Shown: positions 26,871 to 36,378, counted from the first letter of the stretch. The stretch is 64,000 bases of DNA from Fimbriimonadaceae bacterium (GCA_019454145.1 CP075366.1:1839564-1903563); one strand, 5' to 3'. Translations and numbers: made by a program. Notes: a model not told the origin generated them from the letters alone.

Positions 26871-26918
26871 ATTTGAAAATATAGGATTAGGACGCTTTCC
26901 GAGACTATATTTTCAAAT
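26871..26918. repeat. Perfect 13-bp inverted repeat in the osmC-27081 intergenic region
   Basis: ATTTGAAAATATA (26871-26883) and TATATTTTCAAAT (26906-26918) are exact inverted copies separated by 22 bases. It sits 25 bases after the OsmC stop. It may be a terminator, an operator, or an insertion boundary of the accessory pair that follows. The 26847-27080 region otherwise is AT-rich and holds no gene. Confidence 0.6.
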
Positions 26919-27080
26919 AACGAAGGTACTTTTGATTTACCTCTACTGGTAAATTGAGTCCAAGTAGGGCCTTAGGGCGTCTAAAAGCAAATAATTGGTT
27001 ACAATCAACACATAATAGTAGACAAATATCTATACAGTTAAGTCGGGTGAGACGGAGAATGAAATTGGGGAAACTTGTAA

Positions 27081-27551
27081 ATGGAACTTAGTCTGCTGAA
27101 AGCTGTTCTTGATCAGCTTGATATGGAGCTCAAAATTGAATCGATGAGCGATCGAAAGCTCATGCAAAAGGCAATCTACCTGACACAACGGTCTGGAGCA
27201 GACTTAGGATATCGATTCGGATGGTATAAAAAGGGTCCCTATTGCTCCGCACTTGCTGACGTCTACTATCGACTGGATAAGAATCCTAACCCCACTCCTC
27301 AGCTTAGACTTTCAAAATCGAGCAATGATCTCCTTAAGTCAGTAAAAGATTTGCTTACGGTTCCTGAGGGAGTAGATTTAGCTCAACCAGAATGGGCAGA
27401 ACTTGTTGCTTCTGTAGATTACTTAAAGAAGATAAGTGGTCTCAAAGAGACTGACGCTTCCGAAACATTATTGGCGCAAAAGCCGCACCTGGCAAGTTAT
27501 GAGAATCAGGCCAAGACTGCACTAAAAAGATCAGGCTTGTGGAGTGAGTGA
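27081..27551 (+). CDS. YwgA/Panacea-like protein
   Basis: A 156-residue helical protein. The segment MQKAIYLTQRSGADLGYRFG followed by WYKKGPYCSALADVYY resembles the core of YwgA and of the Panacea/SocA (DUF4065) antitoxin-like fold, where a helix with KxxYL is followed by a (F)xWYxxGPYS motif. It overlaps the next gene by four bases (GTGA), so the two products very likely act together. Bacillus ywgA lies next to the HD gene ywfO, a similar pairing. The gene is more AT-rich than its neighbours, which hints at transfer. The function is unknown. Confidence 0.7.
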   Translation: MELSLLKAVLDQLDMELKIESMSDRKLMQKAIYLTQRSGADLGYRFGWYKKGPYCSALADVYYRLDKNPNPTPQLRLSKSSNDLLKSVKDLLTVPEGVDLAQPEWAELVASVDYLKKISGLKETDASETLLAQKPHLASYENQAKTALKRSGLWSE

Positions 27552-28966
27552 GTTACGACCGCCGATTCATAAATGATCCTATCCATGGTTCAATGGGCTT
27601 TAGTGAACTTGAGCTAAAGGTCATTGAGACGCCTGTTTTCCGTCGCTTGCGCAACATCAAGCAATTGGGAATGGCCGAGTTAGTATATCCAACCGCCAAT
27701 TATTCGCGGTTCGCCCATTCGTTAGGTGTGTGCCATCTAGCTGGGAGATTCATGGAGCAATTGGAGAAAGGGAGCGATATATTACCGAATGAAATAAAAC
27801 TCACTCGACTTGCAGCATTGACACATGATATTGGTCATTATCCATTCTCGCATTCCTTTGAAAATGCGCTGAAGAGGTATGCGCGGGAGGAGAAAATTGA
27901 AGGTGCAAATATCGATCTGACTACGGGCGGGAAAAAATCGATAGTGAAGCATGAAGCAGTAGGGGCAAGGGTTCTGAAATTAGATTCTGAACTTGCAGCT
28001 ATCTTAAAAGGGATCGATCCGGATGAAGTCGCGCGCCGCTTTCGGAGAGAGTCAGCAAAAGCGATTGGAACTAACGTTATCTCTTCAGATTTTGATGTTG
28101 ATCGAACTGATTATCTTCTTAGAACAGCACACAGTGCTGGCCTTCCTTATGGCAAGGTTGACCTAGACTATCTCATCGGTGTTCTTGAACTTAGAGAACA
28201 GGATTCCCAGCACTTAGTTACGCTACCTCCAAAAGCCATGAGGGCCGCAGAGCATTTCTTGCTAGGCAGATTTTTTGATTATCAAACAGTTGCGTTTCAT
28301 AAAACAGTGACTGCCTTTGAATCCGTACTTGAGGAAGCCATTGTTCGGTACATGCGCTCGGGCGCAATGGATTGCAGTAAAACCGCCATCGAAAACATGA
28401 TTAAAAATGGTGAATGGATAACTTTCGATGACACATGGTTCATACAAAAGATGATCCTTGCTAAGGGCAAATGTGGATCAAGTCCAAACGATAAATCAAG
28501 GTACGACCTTCTCGTTCATAGTTTAGTAAGCCGAATACCCCCTAAACTTATCGGAGAAGTCGAATTTCTAGCGCATGAGACATCGGATGACATCAACGAT
28601 TTCGAAAATCGAGTGCTGGAGGTGAAAGATGCACTAGAAAAAACACCTGGGCTTGAATCCAAACTTATCAGTTGGACTAATCCTGGAATGAAATTAACTA
28701 AGCTTGGCACTCTTGCGAAATCGTCGGGGGAGGATGCACAGGATGCAGATCAGCTCGTTCATATTCGACTGAGCGACCACAGCTTGGTGCCAATGATTAA
28801 TATGAAACGATCACTTATGAACGTGCTTTCAAATTATCGATGGTACTGTGCAAGGTTTTACTCTCTCGAAAGAAATGAAACAAAAGTTAAGAAATGGCGC
28901 AACGAGGCCCGTGAATGCTTAACGGACAAATTTGGAGCAGATAACGTTACCCTTCTAAGTTGTTAA
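27548..28966 (+). CDS. HD-domain phosphohydrolase (YwfO/SAMHD1-like)
   Basis: A 472-residue HD-superfamily protein starting at GTG. The metal-site residues are visible: His57 (RFAHS), His93-Asp94 (THDIGH), and a later Asp in SDFDVDRTDYLLRT. The opening FINDPIHGSMGFSELELKVI and RRLRNIKQLG match the dNTPase-like branch containing SAMHD1 and B. subtilis YwfO. The C-terminal part (about 330-472) is less conserved. It is translationally coupled to the Panacea-like gene. It could hydrolyse nucleotides in defence or metabolism; not shown. Confidence 0.88.
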   Translation: MSYDRRFINDPIHGSMGFSELELKVIETPVFRRLRNIKQLGMAELVYPTANYSRFAHSLGVCHLAGRFMEQLEKGSDILPNEIKLTRLAALTHDIGHYPFSHSFENALKRYAREEKIEGANIDLTTGGKKSIVKHEAVGARVLKLDSELAAILKGIDPDEVARRFRRESAKAIGTNVISSDFDVDRTDYLLRTAHSAGLPYGKVDLDYLIGVLELREQDSQHLVTLPPKAMRAAEHFLLGRFFDYQTVAFHKTVTAFESVLEEAIVRYMRSGAMDCSKTAIENMIKNGEWITFDDTWFIQKMILAKGKCGSSPNDKSRYDLLVHSLVSRIPPKLIGEVEFLAHETSDDINDFENRVLEVKDALEKTPGLESKLISWTNPGMKLTKLGTLAKSSGEDAQDADQLVHIRLSDHSLVPMINMKRSLMNVLSNYRWYCARFYSLERNETKVKKWRNEARECLTDKFGADNVTLLSC

Positions 28967-29021
28967 CCGCATTTAGCAATTTGATTCACAGTAATTCTGC
29001 TACATCAGTTCGCTAGTAGCG

Positions 29022-29027
29022 TAAAAT
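29022..29027 (+). promoter_or_regulatory. Candidate leaderless -10 element (TAAAAT)
   Basis: TAAAAT lies 6 bases before the ATG of tpiA at 29034, with no Shine-Dalgarno. Confidence 0.5.
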
Positions 29028-29033
29028 CCGCTC

Positions 29034-29825
29034 ATGCGTTGCCCACTTGTGGCCGGAAACTGGAAAATGAACCTCACTGCGGCTGAAGGTGAGGCGCTTG
29101 TCGAAGAGCTTCTTCATATTGCGAATGAACTCTTTGATATTGATGTTGTAGTTTGTCCGCCATTTTTGAGCATTCCAAAGATTGCTGATGTCTGCCGCCG
29201 GTCACGAGTAAAGCTCGGCGCGCAAAACTGCTTCTGGAAAGAATCCGGGGCATTCACGGGGCAAGTAAGCGTTCGGCAACTCATTGAATTCCGCGTGGAT
29301 TACTGTATTGTTGGTCACTCGGAAACCAGAGGCAGATTTGGCACTTTAGAAGTTCCTGAAGGAACGACCGGATTTTTTGCTGAATCGGAAGAAACGATCA
29401 ATCTTAAGATCAAAACCTTGCTGTACCACGGGGTCACGCCGATTCTGTGTGTGGGTGAAACCCTCGCCGAACGAGGCGGCGGAATTACTGATCAAGTTAT
29501 TAAAGCGCAACTGGAAGGTGCCCTCAAAGGCGTTGATCCATCTGAGCTTTTTGGCCTTGTGGTTGCCTACGAGCCAGTGTGGGCGATTGGAACTGGGGAA
29601 ACCTGCGATGCGGCCGAAGCCGAACGAGTTTGCGCCGAAATCCGTAGAGTATTGGGCGATATCGGCGAACCAGAAATTGCAGACAACATCCGCATCCTGT
29701 ACGGAGGCTCAGTAAAAGCTGGCAACGCCAAGGAACTGTTCGCCCAACCCAATATCGATGGCGGGCTGGTCGGTGGAGCAAGTTTGAACGCAGCAGAGTT
29801 TTTTGCGATCATCAAAGGTGCCTGA
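29034..29825 (+). CDS. tpiA: Triosephosphate isomerase
   Basis: Interconverts dihydroxyacetone phosphate and glyceraldehyde 3-phosphate in glycolysis and gluconeogenesis. Catalytic residues are Lys11 (GNWKMN), His95 (VGHSE) and Glu180 (AYEPVWAIGTG), and the phosphate-binding YGGSV and GGLVGGASL loops are present. At 263 residues it is slightly longer than usual because of about 10 extra residues (104-113) after GHSETRGRFG. The C-terminal end overlaps the start of the next gene. Confidence 0.97.
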   Translation: MRCPLVAGNWKMNLTAAEGEALVEELLHIANELFDIDVVVCPPFLSIPKIADVCRRSRVKLGAQNCFWKESGAFTGQVSVRQLIEFRVDYCIVGHSETRGRFGTLEVPEGTTGFFAESEETINLKIKTLLYHGVTPILCVGETLAERGGGITDQVIKAQLEGALKGVDPSELFGLVVAYEPVWAIGTGETCDAAEAERVCAEIRRVLGDIGEPEIADNIRILYGGSVKAGNAKELFAQPNIDGGLVGGASLNAAEFFAIIKGA

Positions 29826-30339
29826 ATCATTTGAATCACGCCTTTCGCGAGGCACACGCAAAGAAATAGGGGAGGCAGATGTTGTTGCTCAAGAAGTTGC
29901 TAGCCAGCCTTCGCTGATTTCTGAACTCCTTGAGGTCTGCAAATCCACCGACGACCTCACTCGAATGAGGGCATTTGATGCGTTAGAAAAAGCAGTGAGG
30001 GCAAATCGTACTCTCGCGGAAGAAACGGCAGATACGTTTCTTTTAGGGTTAACCGATTTAATCTGGGAAGTGCGTTTGCAGGCAGTTCGCGGAGTGGGCT
30101 TAGTGCAATGGAATGAGCCAAAAGCAGTTGCGAAAGCTGTTGAGCCGTTACTTACTGATGAAGCGAAATTCGTTCAGGCGTGGGCGATAGATACCGCCAC
30201 AAGATTAGCCATTTCGGAGCCTGAACTACGAGATTGGGCCGCGGAAGCCACCCAGTCTGGACTAAATTCTGGAATACCCAGCATCGCCGCTCGCTGTCGC
30301 AAGTTGGCTAAGGAACTCACAAAAGCCGAGTCACAATAG
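29818..30339 (+). CDS. HEAT-repeat-like protein of unknown function
   Basis: An all-helical protein of about 173 residues with paired helices of the HEAT type (e.g. TRMRAFDALEKAVRANRT and IWEVRLQAVRGVGLVQW). The likely start is GTG 29818, overlapping the tpiA stop by 8 bases; a TTG at 29803 is also open. It is a probable protein-protein interaction scaffold. Coupling to tpiA and the thioesterase gene (5 bases away) suggests one operon, but no specific role is evident. Confidence 0.7.
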   Translation: MPESFESRLSRGTRKEIGEADVVAQEVASQPSLISELLEVCKSTDDLTRMRAFDALEKAVRANRTLAEETADTFLLGLTDLIWEVRLQAVRGVGLVQWNEPKAVAKAVEPLLTDEAKFVQAWAIDTATRLAISEPELRDWAAEATQSGLNSGIPSIAARCRKLAKELTKAESQ

Positions 30340-30344
30340 AGTGA

Positions 30345-30908
30345 ATGCAAGCAAAGCGAGTTGCCGAAACTGAAGTTCGAATGGCTCAAGTGATGACGCC
30401 AAACGACGCCAACGTGCTCGGAAAGGTGTTCGGTGGCTCTATTCTCGCTCTAATTGATCTTACAGCCAGCGCGACCAGTAGTAAGTTCGCAGGGAGGATC
30501 TGCGTCACGGCGGCGTTCGACCGGGTGGATTTTCTTGAACCAGTTGAGATTGGCGAGCTCGTCGAACTTGATGGTTTTGTGAGCTATGTCGGTCGTACCA
30601 GTGTTGAGGTAACCATTTCAGTTCATGCCACGCGGCTCGTTACCGGAGCCAGGCGCCATGTCAACACCGCCCGTGTGACGATGGTTGCGGTGGAAGATGG
30701 CAAACCGGTTGAGGTTCCTCGCTTGATCTGCGAAACACGCGAAGAAAAACTTCGGTTTTTGGCCGGGAAATTAAGGCGCGAGCTTCGGGTTGAACGCACA
30801 GCCGATATGACGGCCCTGACTAAGCAGATTGAGGGTCTTTCTGAAAGCGAACTCGATAATCTTCTCGGCAGTAAAGAACGCATCTGCGATCATTTGCGGG
30901 CGAATTAG
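30345..30908 (+). CDS. Acyl-CoA thioesterase (hotdog fold, YciA/BACH-like)
   Basis: A 187-residue hotdog protein. The motif TPNDANVLGKVFGGSILALI matches the NHxGxVFGG core of YciA/ACOT-type thioesterases, and the following RICVTAAFDRVDFLEPV strand is typical. It hydrolyses acyl-CoAs, likely in lipid turnover. The C-terminal 50 residues are charged and helical. The 3' end overlaps the priA 3' end by four bases on the opposite strand. Confidence 0.88.
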   Translation: MQAKRVAETEVRMAQVMTPNDANVLGKVFGGSILALIDLTASATSSKFAGRICVTAAFDRVDFLEPVEIGELVELDGFVSYVGRTSVEVTISVHATRLVTGARRHVNTARVTMVAVEDGKPVEVPRLICETREEKLRFLAGKLRRELRVERTADMTALTKQIEGLSESELDNLLGSKERICDHLRAN

Positions 30909-33307
30909 TTCAAATTAAACGGATCAACATCAGTAATCACTCTGACTTGGCCAGTGCTTAAGCCTTCCAGGGCTTTAGCGACAGGAGCCGTTTCTGATCC
31001 GATGGCAAGCTTCACGAGCACGTGGCGGCGGTAAAGATTGGAGAGCTTTGGCAAAGGGCAATCCACCGGGCCAAGGATTTCCGCTTCTGGCAAACCGAGG
31101 CGCAAACGCTGACCACCAACCGCCGAAACTTCGTAGACCGCTTTTCGATCTGCTCCCGTAAAGAGTACGTTTACCAGCCGATAAAATGGCGGATATTTTG
31201 CTTCACGGCGTTCTTGAATGAGCTTTGCGTAAAACGATTCGTAGTCGTGCAGTTGGGCCATCAAAATCGCCGGATGCGCCGGGGAAAGTGTTTGGATGAT
31301 GACCTTGCCAGGCCGCTCGCCGCGACCCGCTCGACCCGCAACTTGACTGAGAAGCTGGAAAGTGCGTTCGCTCGCCCGGAAGTCGGGAATGTTCAAACTA
31401 ATGTCGGCGGCGATCACACCCACAAGCGTGACGTTGGGAAAATCGAAACCTTTCGCCACCATCTGAGTGCCAACTAGCACATTGAGATCTCCAGTTCGGA
31501 ATCGGGCAATCGTGTCCTCAAGCGCCCCTTTTTTGCGAGCGACGTCGCGGTCGAGCCTTGTTACTTTAGCCAGTGGAAATTGATCCGTCACGGCCTGCTC
31601 AACTCGTTCTGCACCGATGCCAAACGCACTCACCCGCTCACCATCGCAAGTTGGGCAGATTTCGGGAACTGGCATCTGGTAATCGCAGTGGTGACAACGC
31701 AGTTTTTTATCTTTGCGATGGAGCGATAGTGACACCGCGCAGTGAGGACATTCAAACTTATGCCCGCAGTCGCGGCAGGTCACGAACGGAGCAAATGCCC
31801 TCCTGTTGAGGAACAGAATCGCCTGCTCACCTCGTTCCAGAGTTTCAGTAAGTGCTTGGGCAAGACTCGGTGAAAACACGCTGGCAGTGCGATCTTTGTA
31901 CGCTTCGCGTAGGTCTTCGATGAACACCTCCGGCAGCTGAGCGGTTGCAGCCCGAGTGGGGAGCCGTAGCAAGCTGATCTCTCCTGCTTGGGCTTGATAG
32001 AACGACTCGATGCTAGGGGTTGCCGAACCTAAAACCAGAGGACATCCAAACTTTTCGGCGAGAAATCCAGCAAGTCGCTTAGTTTGGTAGCGGGGCGCGT
32101 TTTCTTGCTTGTAGCTGGCTTCGTGCTCCTCATCCATGACGATCAGCCCCAAGTTGGATAACGGCGCAAACAATGCAGAACGTGGGCCAAGCACCACGGG
32201 GGCATCACCAGATGCCACACGCAACCAGTTCTCCATTCGTTCGCCCGGCGAGAGATTGCTGTGCAACACTGCAACCCGTTCGCCAAATCGTTCGCGAAGT
32301 TGGGCGATGACTTGAGCGGTTAGAGCGATTTCTGGCACCAAATAAAGCACTTGGCGCCCAGCTTGGAGTGCTTCTTCGGCGCAGCGCAAAAACACTTCCG
32401 TTTTTCCAGAGCCAGTGACACCGAATAGCAAGAACCGTTCGGCAGTGTGGCTACTGATCGCCTGGCTGATGGCTTGAATTGCTATCCCTTGATGATTATT
32501 GGGAGTCGGGGGAGTTTTGTGTACAGAATGCCCTTCTTCTGGTTCGACAAGGAGCTTTTCAGCGATCAAGCTTTTAATCGTGGCATCGCTCACTTGCCCG
32601 AGAGCTTTGAGTTCGTCAATGCTGAAGCTCACAGCTTCCGAGCCTTGCAACCGCATCAAGGTGACGACTTGGGCGGGTCGTTTTTTGGCGTGTTTGGTGA
32701 TGTACGAATCCACTAATTTGCCGTCGGTTGTGATCTGATATTTGGCCCCACTTTCTGCCCTTTGCGACCTAGCCTGTAAAGTTGTCACCGTCTCCACCAG
32801 GCCCCGCTTTTTCAGCGCTTTCAGGGCGTTCATCAATCCTTGGGGGATGGACTTCCCCTTTGATTCAGTGAGCGGTTTTGCGATCAATCCGCGCAGGGCT
32901 TCATCTTGGGCGGTACTGAGTCCGGCGGGGATTTCTTCAACGGTGGATCGCCACACTTTGACGAGCCGATCTTTGATTCCAGGCGGGGTGGCCAAGCTCA
33001 GGCAAATCGGAAGCGGCGTCAGAGTTTGCTTAGCAGTTTCGTGAACTAATTCGATAGTTGCCGCCGGCAGTGAGAGCCCATCTACCCGTGATTCAAGCGG
33101 CTTGAGGTGTTCGGCAGGAAATCCCAGTTCTTGAGGGAAGATGCTTTTGATGCTGAGCACGTATCCCACGGTTCGGCGCGGGCCAAGAGGCACCATCCAG
33201 GCTTCCCCGACTTTGGCATCCATCTGTGCGGCATAGGTGTAAACCGCCTCCGATCCCGCTAATCGGGAATCGAGGCCCACTTCCGCAACTAAGATTCTCT
33301 CTGCCAT
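30905..33307 (-). CDS. priA: Primosomal replication restart helicase PriA
   Basis: A 3'-5' helicase that reloads the replisome at collapsed forks. The 800-residue protein has the N-terminal DNA-binding domain, Walker A GVTGSGKTE, DEEH box in VMDEEHEASYKQ, and a zinc-binding cysteine cluster (CRDCGHKFECPHC ... CHHCDYQ ... CPTC) between the helicase lobes. The end domain PVDCPLPKLSNLYRRHVLVK is the usual C terminus. TAAATT lies 8 bases before the ATG. Confidence 0.97.
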   Translation of the reverse strand: MAERILVAEVGLDSRLAGSEAVYTYAAQMDAKVGEAWMVPLGPRRTVGYVLSIKSIFPQELGFPAEHLKPLESRVDGLSLPAATIELVHETAKQTLTPLPICLSLATPPGIKDRLVKVWRSTVEEIPAGLSTAQDEALRGLIAKPLTESKGKSIPQGLMNALKALKKRGLVETVTTLQARSQRAESGAKYQITTDGKLVDSYITKHAKKRPAQVVTLMRLQGSEAVSFSIDELKALGQVSDATIKSLIAEKLLVEPEEGHSVHKTPPTPNNHQGIAIQAISQAISSHTAERFLLFGVTGSGKTEVFLRCAEEALQAGRQVLYLVPEIALTAQVIAQLRERFGERVAVLHSNLSPGERMENWLRVASGDAPVVLGPRSALFAPLSNLGLIVMDEEHEASYKQENAPRYQTKRLAGFLAEKFGCPLVLGSATPSIESFYQAQAGEISLLRLPTRAATAQLPEVFIEDLREAYKDRTASVFSPSLAQALTETLERGEQAILFLNRRAFAPFVTCRDCGHKFECPHCAVSLSLHRKDKKLRCHHCDYQMPVPEICPTCDGERVSAFGIGAERVEQAVTDQFPLAKVTRLDRDVARKKGALEDTIARFRTGDLNVLVGTQMVAKGFDFPNVTLVGVIAADISLNIPDFRASERTFQLLSQVAGRAGRGERPGKVIIQTLSPAHPAILMAQLHDYESFYAKLIQERREAKYPPFYRLVNVLFTGADRKAVYEVSAVGGQRLRLGLPEAEILGPVDCPLPKLSNLYRRHVLVKLAIGSETAPVAKALEGLSTGQVRVITDVDPFNLN

Positions 33308-33374
33308 GTATCAGAAATTTATCACACAACTGGTAAATGCATCTATCTAGCCCTTCTGTTCGTATCTTTCTAGG

Positions 33375-33920
33375 ATGCACGTTATCCCAACATGGAAGAA
33401 CATTTATCATCGAATCTTTGGTGTTTTCTTGCTCGGAGCAATAGTTTTTATACTATTCAGGTTTCGATATGAAGGGACGGATTGGTTAATACTGATTCCA
33501 GTAGTAGCTTTACTTAGTTACTCGGCACTCATTATAATTACTAAACCCAGCGTATTTGATCTAGTTCTGAAACCATCTGGTCAATGCGAAGATCGTACAT
33601 TGGCGACCGCCGAAAAACTTTCCGGGGGAGTTTACGAGCCAGGCATGATATTTTTAGGAGCAGGGTTTCAGCGGGTACTCCGATTATCTGTTTTTGAGTC
33701 AGGATTAACATTTGGATCACTTACTTTCGGCAAGCTCATTTGGCCACGTGCTTTGCCTACATTTATCCCTTGGAACAATATCGCAAAGATTGAAGAATCA
33801 CAAGGACTTCAAAAGGGCCATAACATCTTTGTTCGTGAGACTCCTGGGCTATGGCGTATCTATATAAGGAATCTTCCTGAAGACGTCCTCGTTGAAATCA
33901 GAAAGAGAATTCAACCTTAA
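33375..33920 (+). CDS. Membrane protein of unknown function
   Basis: A 181-residue protein with two hydrophobic helices near the N terminus (about 13-31 and 37-57) and a soluble remainder that ends KRIQP. The pattern of two helices and a beta-rich tail resembles PH-like membrane domain proteins, but I do not recognise a family. It is more AT-rich than its neighbours and divergent from priA. TATCTT lies 6 bases before the ATG. Confidence 0.6.
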   Translation: MHVIPTWKNIYHRIFGVFLLGAIVFILFRFRYEGTDWLILIPVVALLSYSALIIITKPSVFDLVLKPSGQCEDRTLATAEKLSGGVYEPGMIFLGAGFQRVLRLSVFESGLTFGSLTFGKLIWPRALPTFIPWNNIAKIEESQGLQKGHNIFVRETPGLWRIYIRNLPEDVLVEIRKRIQP

Positions 33921-33924
33921 ATAT

Positions 33925-36336
33925 TTACTTCGCACCCGCGGCGGAGAACTTCATCTTCGTCAGCTGCCGAATCTGAACCATCGTAAAGCCGATCAAGATC
34001 GCACCCAGCACCCAAGCGGCGGACGTTGCGTACCCAAACTTCAGGAACATAAACGCGTTCTCCCACACTTCCAGCCCGATCACCCTGGTTGCCCGATCTG
34101 GCCCCCCGCCGGTGAGGACGAAGATGTTCTCCATGGCCTTGAACCCGGCAATGAATACGCCAAGCAGGTTGATGAGCATCAGCGGTTTGAGCCCGGGCAC
34201 TGTGATGCGTACGATTTTTTGCCACCAGCTCGCACCGTCCAGGTCAGCCGCCTCGTACCGCTCATCAGGAATGTTTTTGAGGGCCGCGAGATACAGAATG
34301 GAACCTGGCCCGGCCCCCGCCCAGATTCCCGGAATGACCACGGCGAGCATGGCTAGTTCTGGCGATCCCAGCCAATCCAGCGCAAGCGGAATATGGGGCT
34401 TGTTCATGAGCTGATCCCACAAAGCCAAGGGCATATCCAGCAAAGAATTCAAAACGCCAACTTCAGATTTATCGTAAATCTGTCGCCACAAAAAGGCAAT
34501 CACGATTGGGCTGGTCATGGCCGGGAGGTAGAAAATCGTACGGAAGAACAACTTGAATCTTGGGATTTCGTTAAGTGCAATCGCCAAGATGATGGGCAAG
34601 AAGAAGCCGATCCCGATAGTCAGGCCAACATAGATGAAGCTGTTTATCAGCGACTTCCAGAAAATCGGCTGAGTGAATACGTCAATAAAGTTATCTAGTC
34701 CCACCCACTTAGCGCCTTGAGTGATCCGGTAATCCTGGAATGCGATAACGAGTCCGCGCAGCAGCGGATAATACGCCCACACAAGTAGGCTCAACACTGC
34801 CGGAGCTAAGCAAATCGCAATGAACTTGAGCGCCCGTTTTCTATCGGCCCCGCGCGGCAAACGATCTTCGACAAACTCAAACTCTTTTGCCGCCCGTTTG
34901 AACCCGCGGTAAACCAAAAATCCACCGACTATGGTGACAACGATCAGGATTCCAACCGCCCAAGTGCGGCGCACCTGCATGATCTCTTTCGGCGTGTAAC
35001 CCAGCAACACTTGATCCATGTCGCCTTGCACTTGCTTCAGAATTTCCATCGCTGGCTTATCGGGCTTGAGCCGCGACTGCTCCATGGCGGAATCCAAAAC
35101 AGTGTAAACCTGAGCGCAGTTTCTTCCGTACGGTTCAGGCTTGCCAGATGCGAACAGCTTTTCGTTGGCTTCCACATAGCCCGGATCAACTGTATTAGCC
35201 AGCCGTTCGTAACCGAATTTTTTCAGCAGTTGGGGGTTGACGAGGTTCGACATCCCGAAATCAACGAATTTATCGGTCGAAATTTTCGCGGCTTTTTGAC
35301 TAACGAAAAAGTCGATGAACTTCCAGCAGGCGGCAATCTTTTTCGGATCTTTCACCGAAGCGTTGATGCCCCACATTCCGGCATTGATTTCGTTGTAGCT
35401 TCCCGCTGGCCCAGCCGGCATCGGGGCAATTCCTATAAGGCTGGGCGGAATGCTTGAAACGCTAAGAATGACATCTTGAGAGTAGCTGAACCACATACTC
35501 ACTTTGCCATCGTTGATATCTTGGCTCCAAGTGGTGGAAACGCTCGCCGCTGGCCCCTGCGGCTTCCCTTGTGCGTCCGTCCATTTTTCCGTGGTGAGCT
35601 TGCGATAGAATTCAAGCGCCTTAACGCCCTCTGAAGTTGCGATAGACGCCCTCCAAATACCGTTCTCGGCGGGTTGGACGACTTCCCCGCCGGCTTGCCA
35701 AAGCAAGTTGATCCAGTGATAAGCCTGACCCTGCGGGCCGCCACTAAAGGCAAACCCCATTCGACCAGGAGCTGAAGCCGTCAGCTTCTTAGAGTATTCG
35801 TAGAACTCTTCCCAGGTTTTTGGTGGCTTTTTAGGGTCGAGTCCGGCTTCTGCAAAGTGGTCTTTTCGGTAGTACAACCCTTGGGCGACCTGGAAAAACG
35901 GAAGCGCGTAGATTTTGCCGTCGTAGCTTTTGAGAATATCGAGAATCGTAGGGTTCACCAGCTCCATCACATTGGGTTGCTGGGCGATTAAGTCATCGAG
36001 CGGGCGGCAAAAACCTTGGTCAATGTAATTGTAGTATTGCCGGAAGTTCACATAGAACACGTCCGGCGCGGTATCCCCTGCCATGGACATTAGAAAATTG
36101 CTTTCGGCTTTTTCGCCCGGAAGTTCTAACCCTCCAGCATTAACCACCTTGATGCCGGGATTCTGGCGATGGAATTCTTCAAAAACAGCCCGGCGGGCAA
36201 GGCTACGAGGATCAGTAGCACTGGGTGAGGGTAACCCGAGCGTCGCCGCCATCATGCGAATGGTTACTGGCTCTTCGGCGGCAAACGATAAGGCAGAGCA
36301 GAGTATTAAGATCGCTGCCAGGAATCGCCTCATCAC
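33925..36336 (-). CDS. Sugar ABC transporter: solute-binding protein fused to permease
   Basis: An 803-residue fusion. Residues 1-20 are a signal peptide; 20-455 form an extracellular solute-binding protein of the MalE/UgpB type (AGDTAPDVFYVNFRQYYNYI, then KKPPKTWEEFYEYSKKL). After a helix (about 470-490) and linker come the inner-membrane permease helices of the MalF/UgpA type (about 515-800), with the EAA loop at about 694 (YEAADLDGASWWQKI). The start is GTG at 36336, 6 bases after TATACT. The partner permease (MalG type) and ATPase are not in this window. Likely imports a carbohydrate or oligosaccharide. Confidence 0.9.
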   Translation of the reverse strand: MMRRFLAAILILCSALSFAAEEPVTIRMMAATLGLPSPSATDPRSLARRAVFEEFHRQNPGIKVVNAGGLELPGEKAESNFLMSMAGDTAPDVFYVNFRQYYNYIDQGFCRPLDDLIAQQPNVMELVNPTILDILKSYDGKIYALPFFQVAQGLYYRKDHFAEAGLDPKKPPKTWEEFYEYSKKLTASAPGRMGFAFSGGPQGQAYHWINLLWQAGGEVVQPAENGIWRASIATSEGVKALEFYRKLTTEKWTDAQGKPQGPAASVSTTWSQDINDGKVSMWFSYSQDVILSVSSIPPSLIGIAPMPAGPAGSYNEINAGMWGINASVKDPKKIAACWKFIDFFVSQKAAKISTDKFVDFGMSNLVNPQLLKKFGYERLANTVDPGYVEANEKLFASGKPEPYGRNCAQVYTVLDSAMEQSRLKPDKPAMEILKQVQGDMDQVLLGYTPKEIMQVRRTWAVGILIVVTIVGGFLVYRGFKRAAKEFEFVEDRLPRGADRKRALKFIAICLAPAVLSLLVWAYYPLLRGLVIAFQDYRITQGAKWVGLDNFIDVFTQPIFWKSLINSFIYVGLTIGIGFFLPIILAIALNEIPRFKLFFRTIFYLPAMTSPIVIAFLWRQIYDKSEVGVLNSLLDMPLALWDQLMNKPHIPLALDWLGSPELAMLAVVIPGIWAGAGPGSILYLAALKNIPDERYEAADLDGASWWQKIVRITVPGLKPLMLINLLGVFIAGFKAMENIFVLTGGGPDRATRVIGLEVWENAFMFLKFGYATSAAWVLGAILIGFTMVQIRQLTKMKFSAAGAK

Positions 36337-36342
36337 GCTGAA

Positions 36343-36348
36343 AGTATA
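36343..36348 (-). promoter_or_regulatory. Candidate leaderless -10 element (TATACT)
   Basis: On the minus strand TATACT lies 6 bases before the GTG start of the fusion transporter gene at 36336 and 9 before its ATG at 36333. The spacing supports GTG as the start. Confidence 0.5.
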
Positions 36349-36378
36349 CGGCAGAGAGCAGGCGAGTCGTTAACCAAA

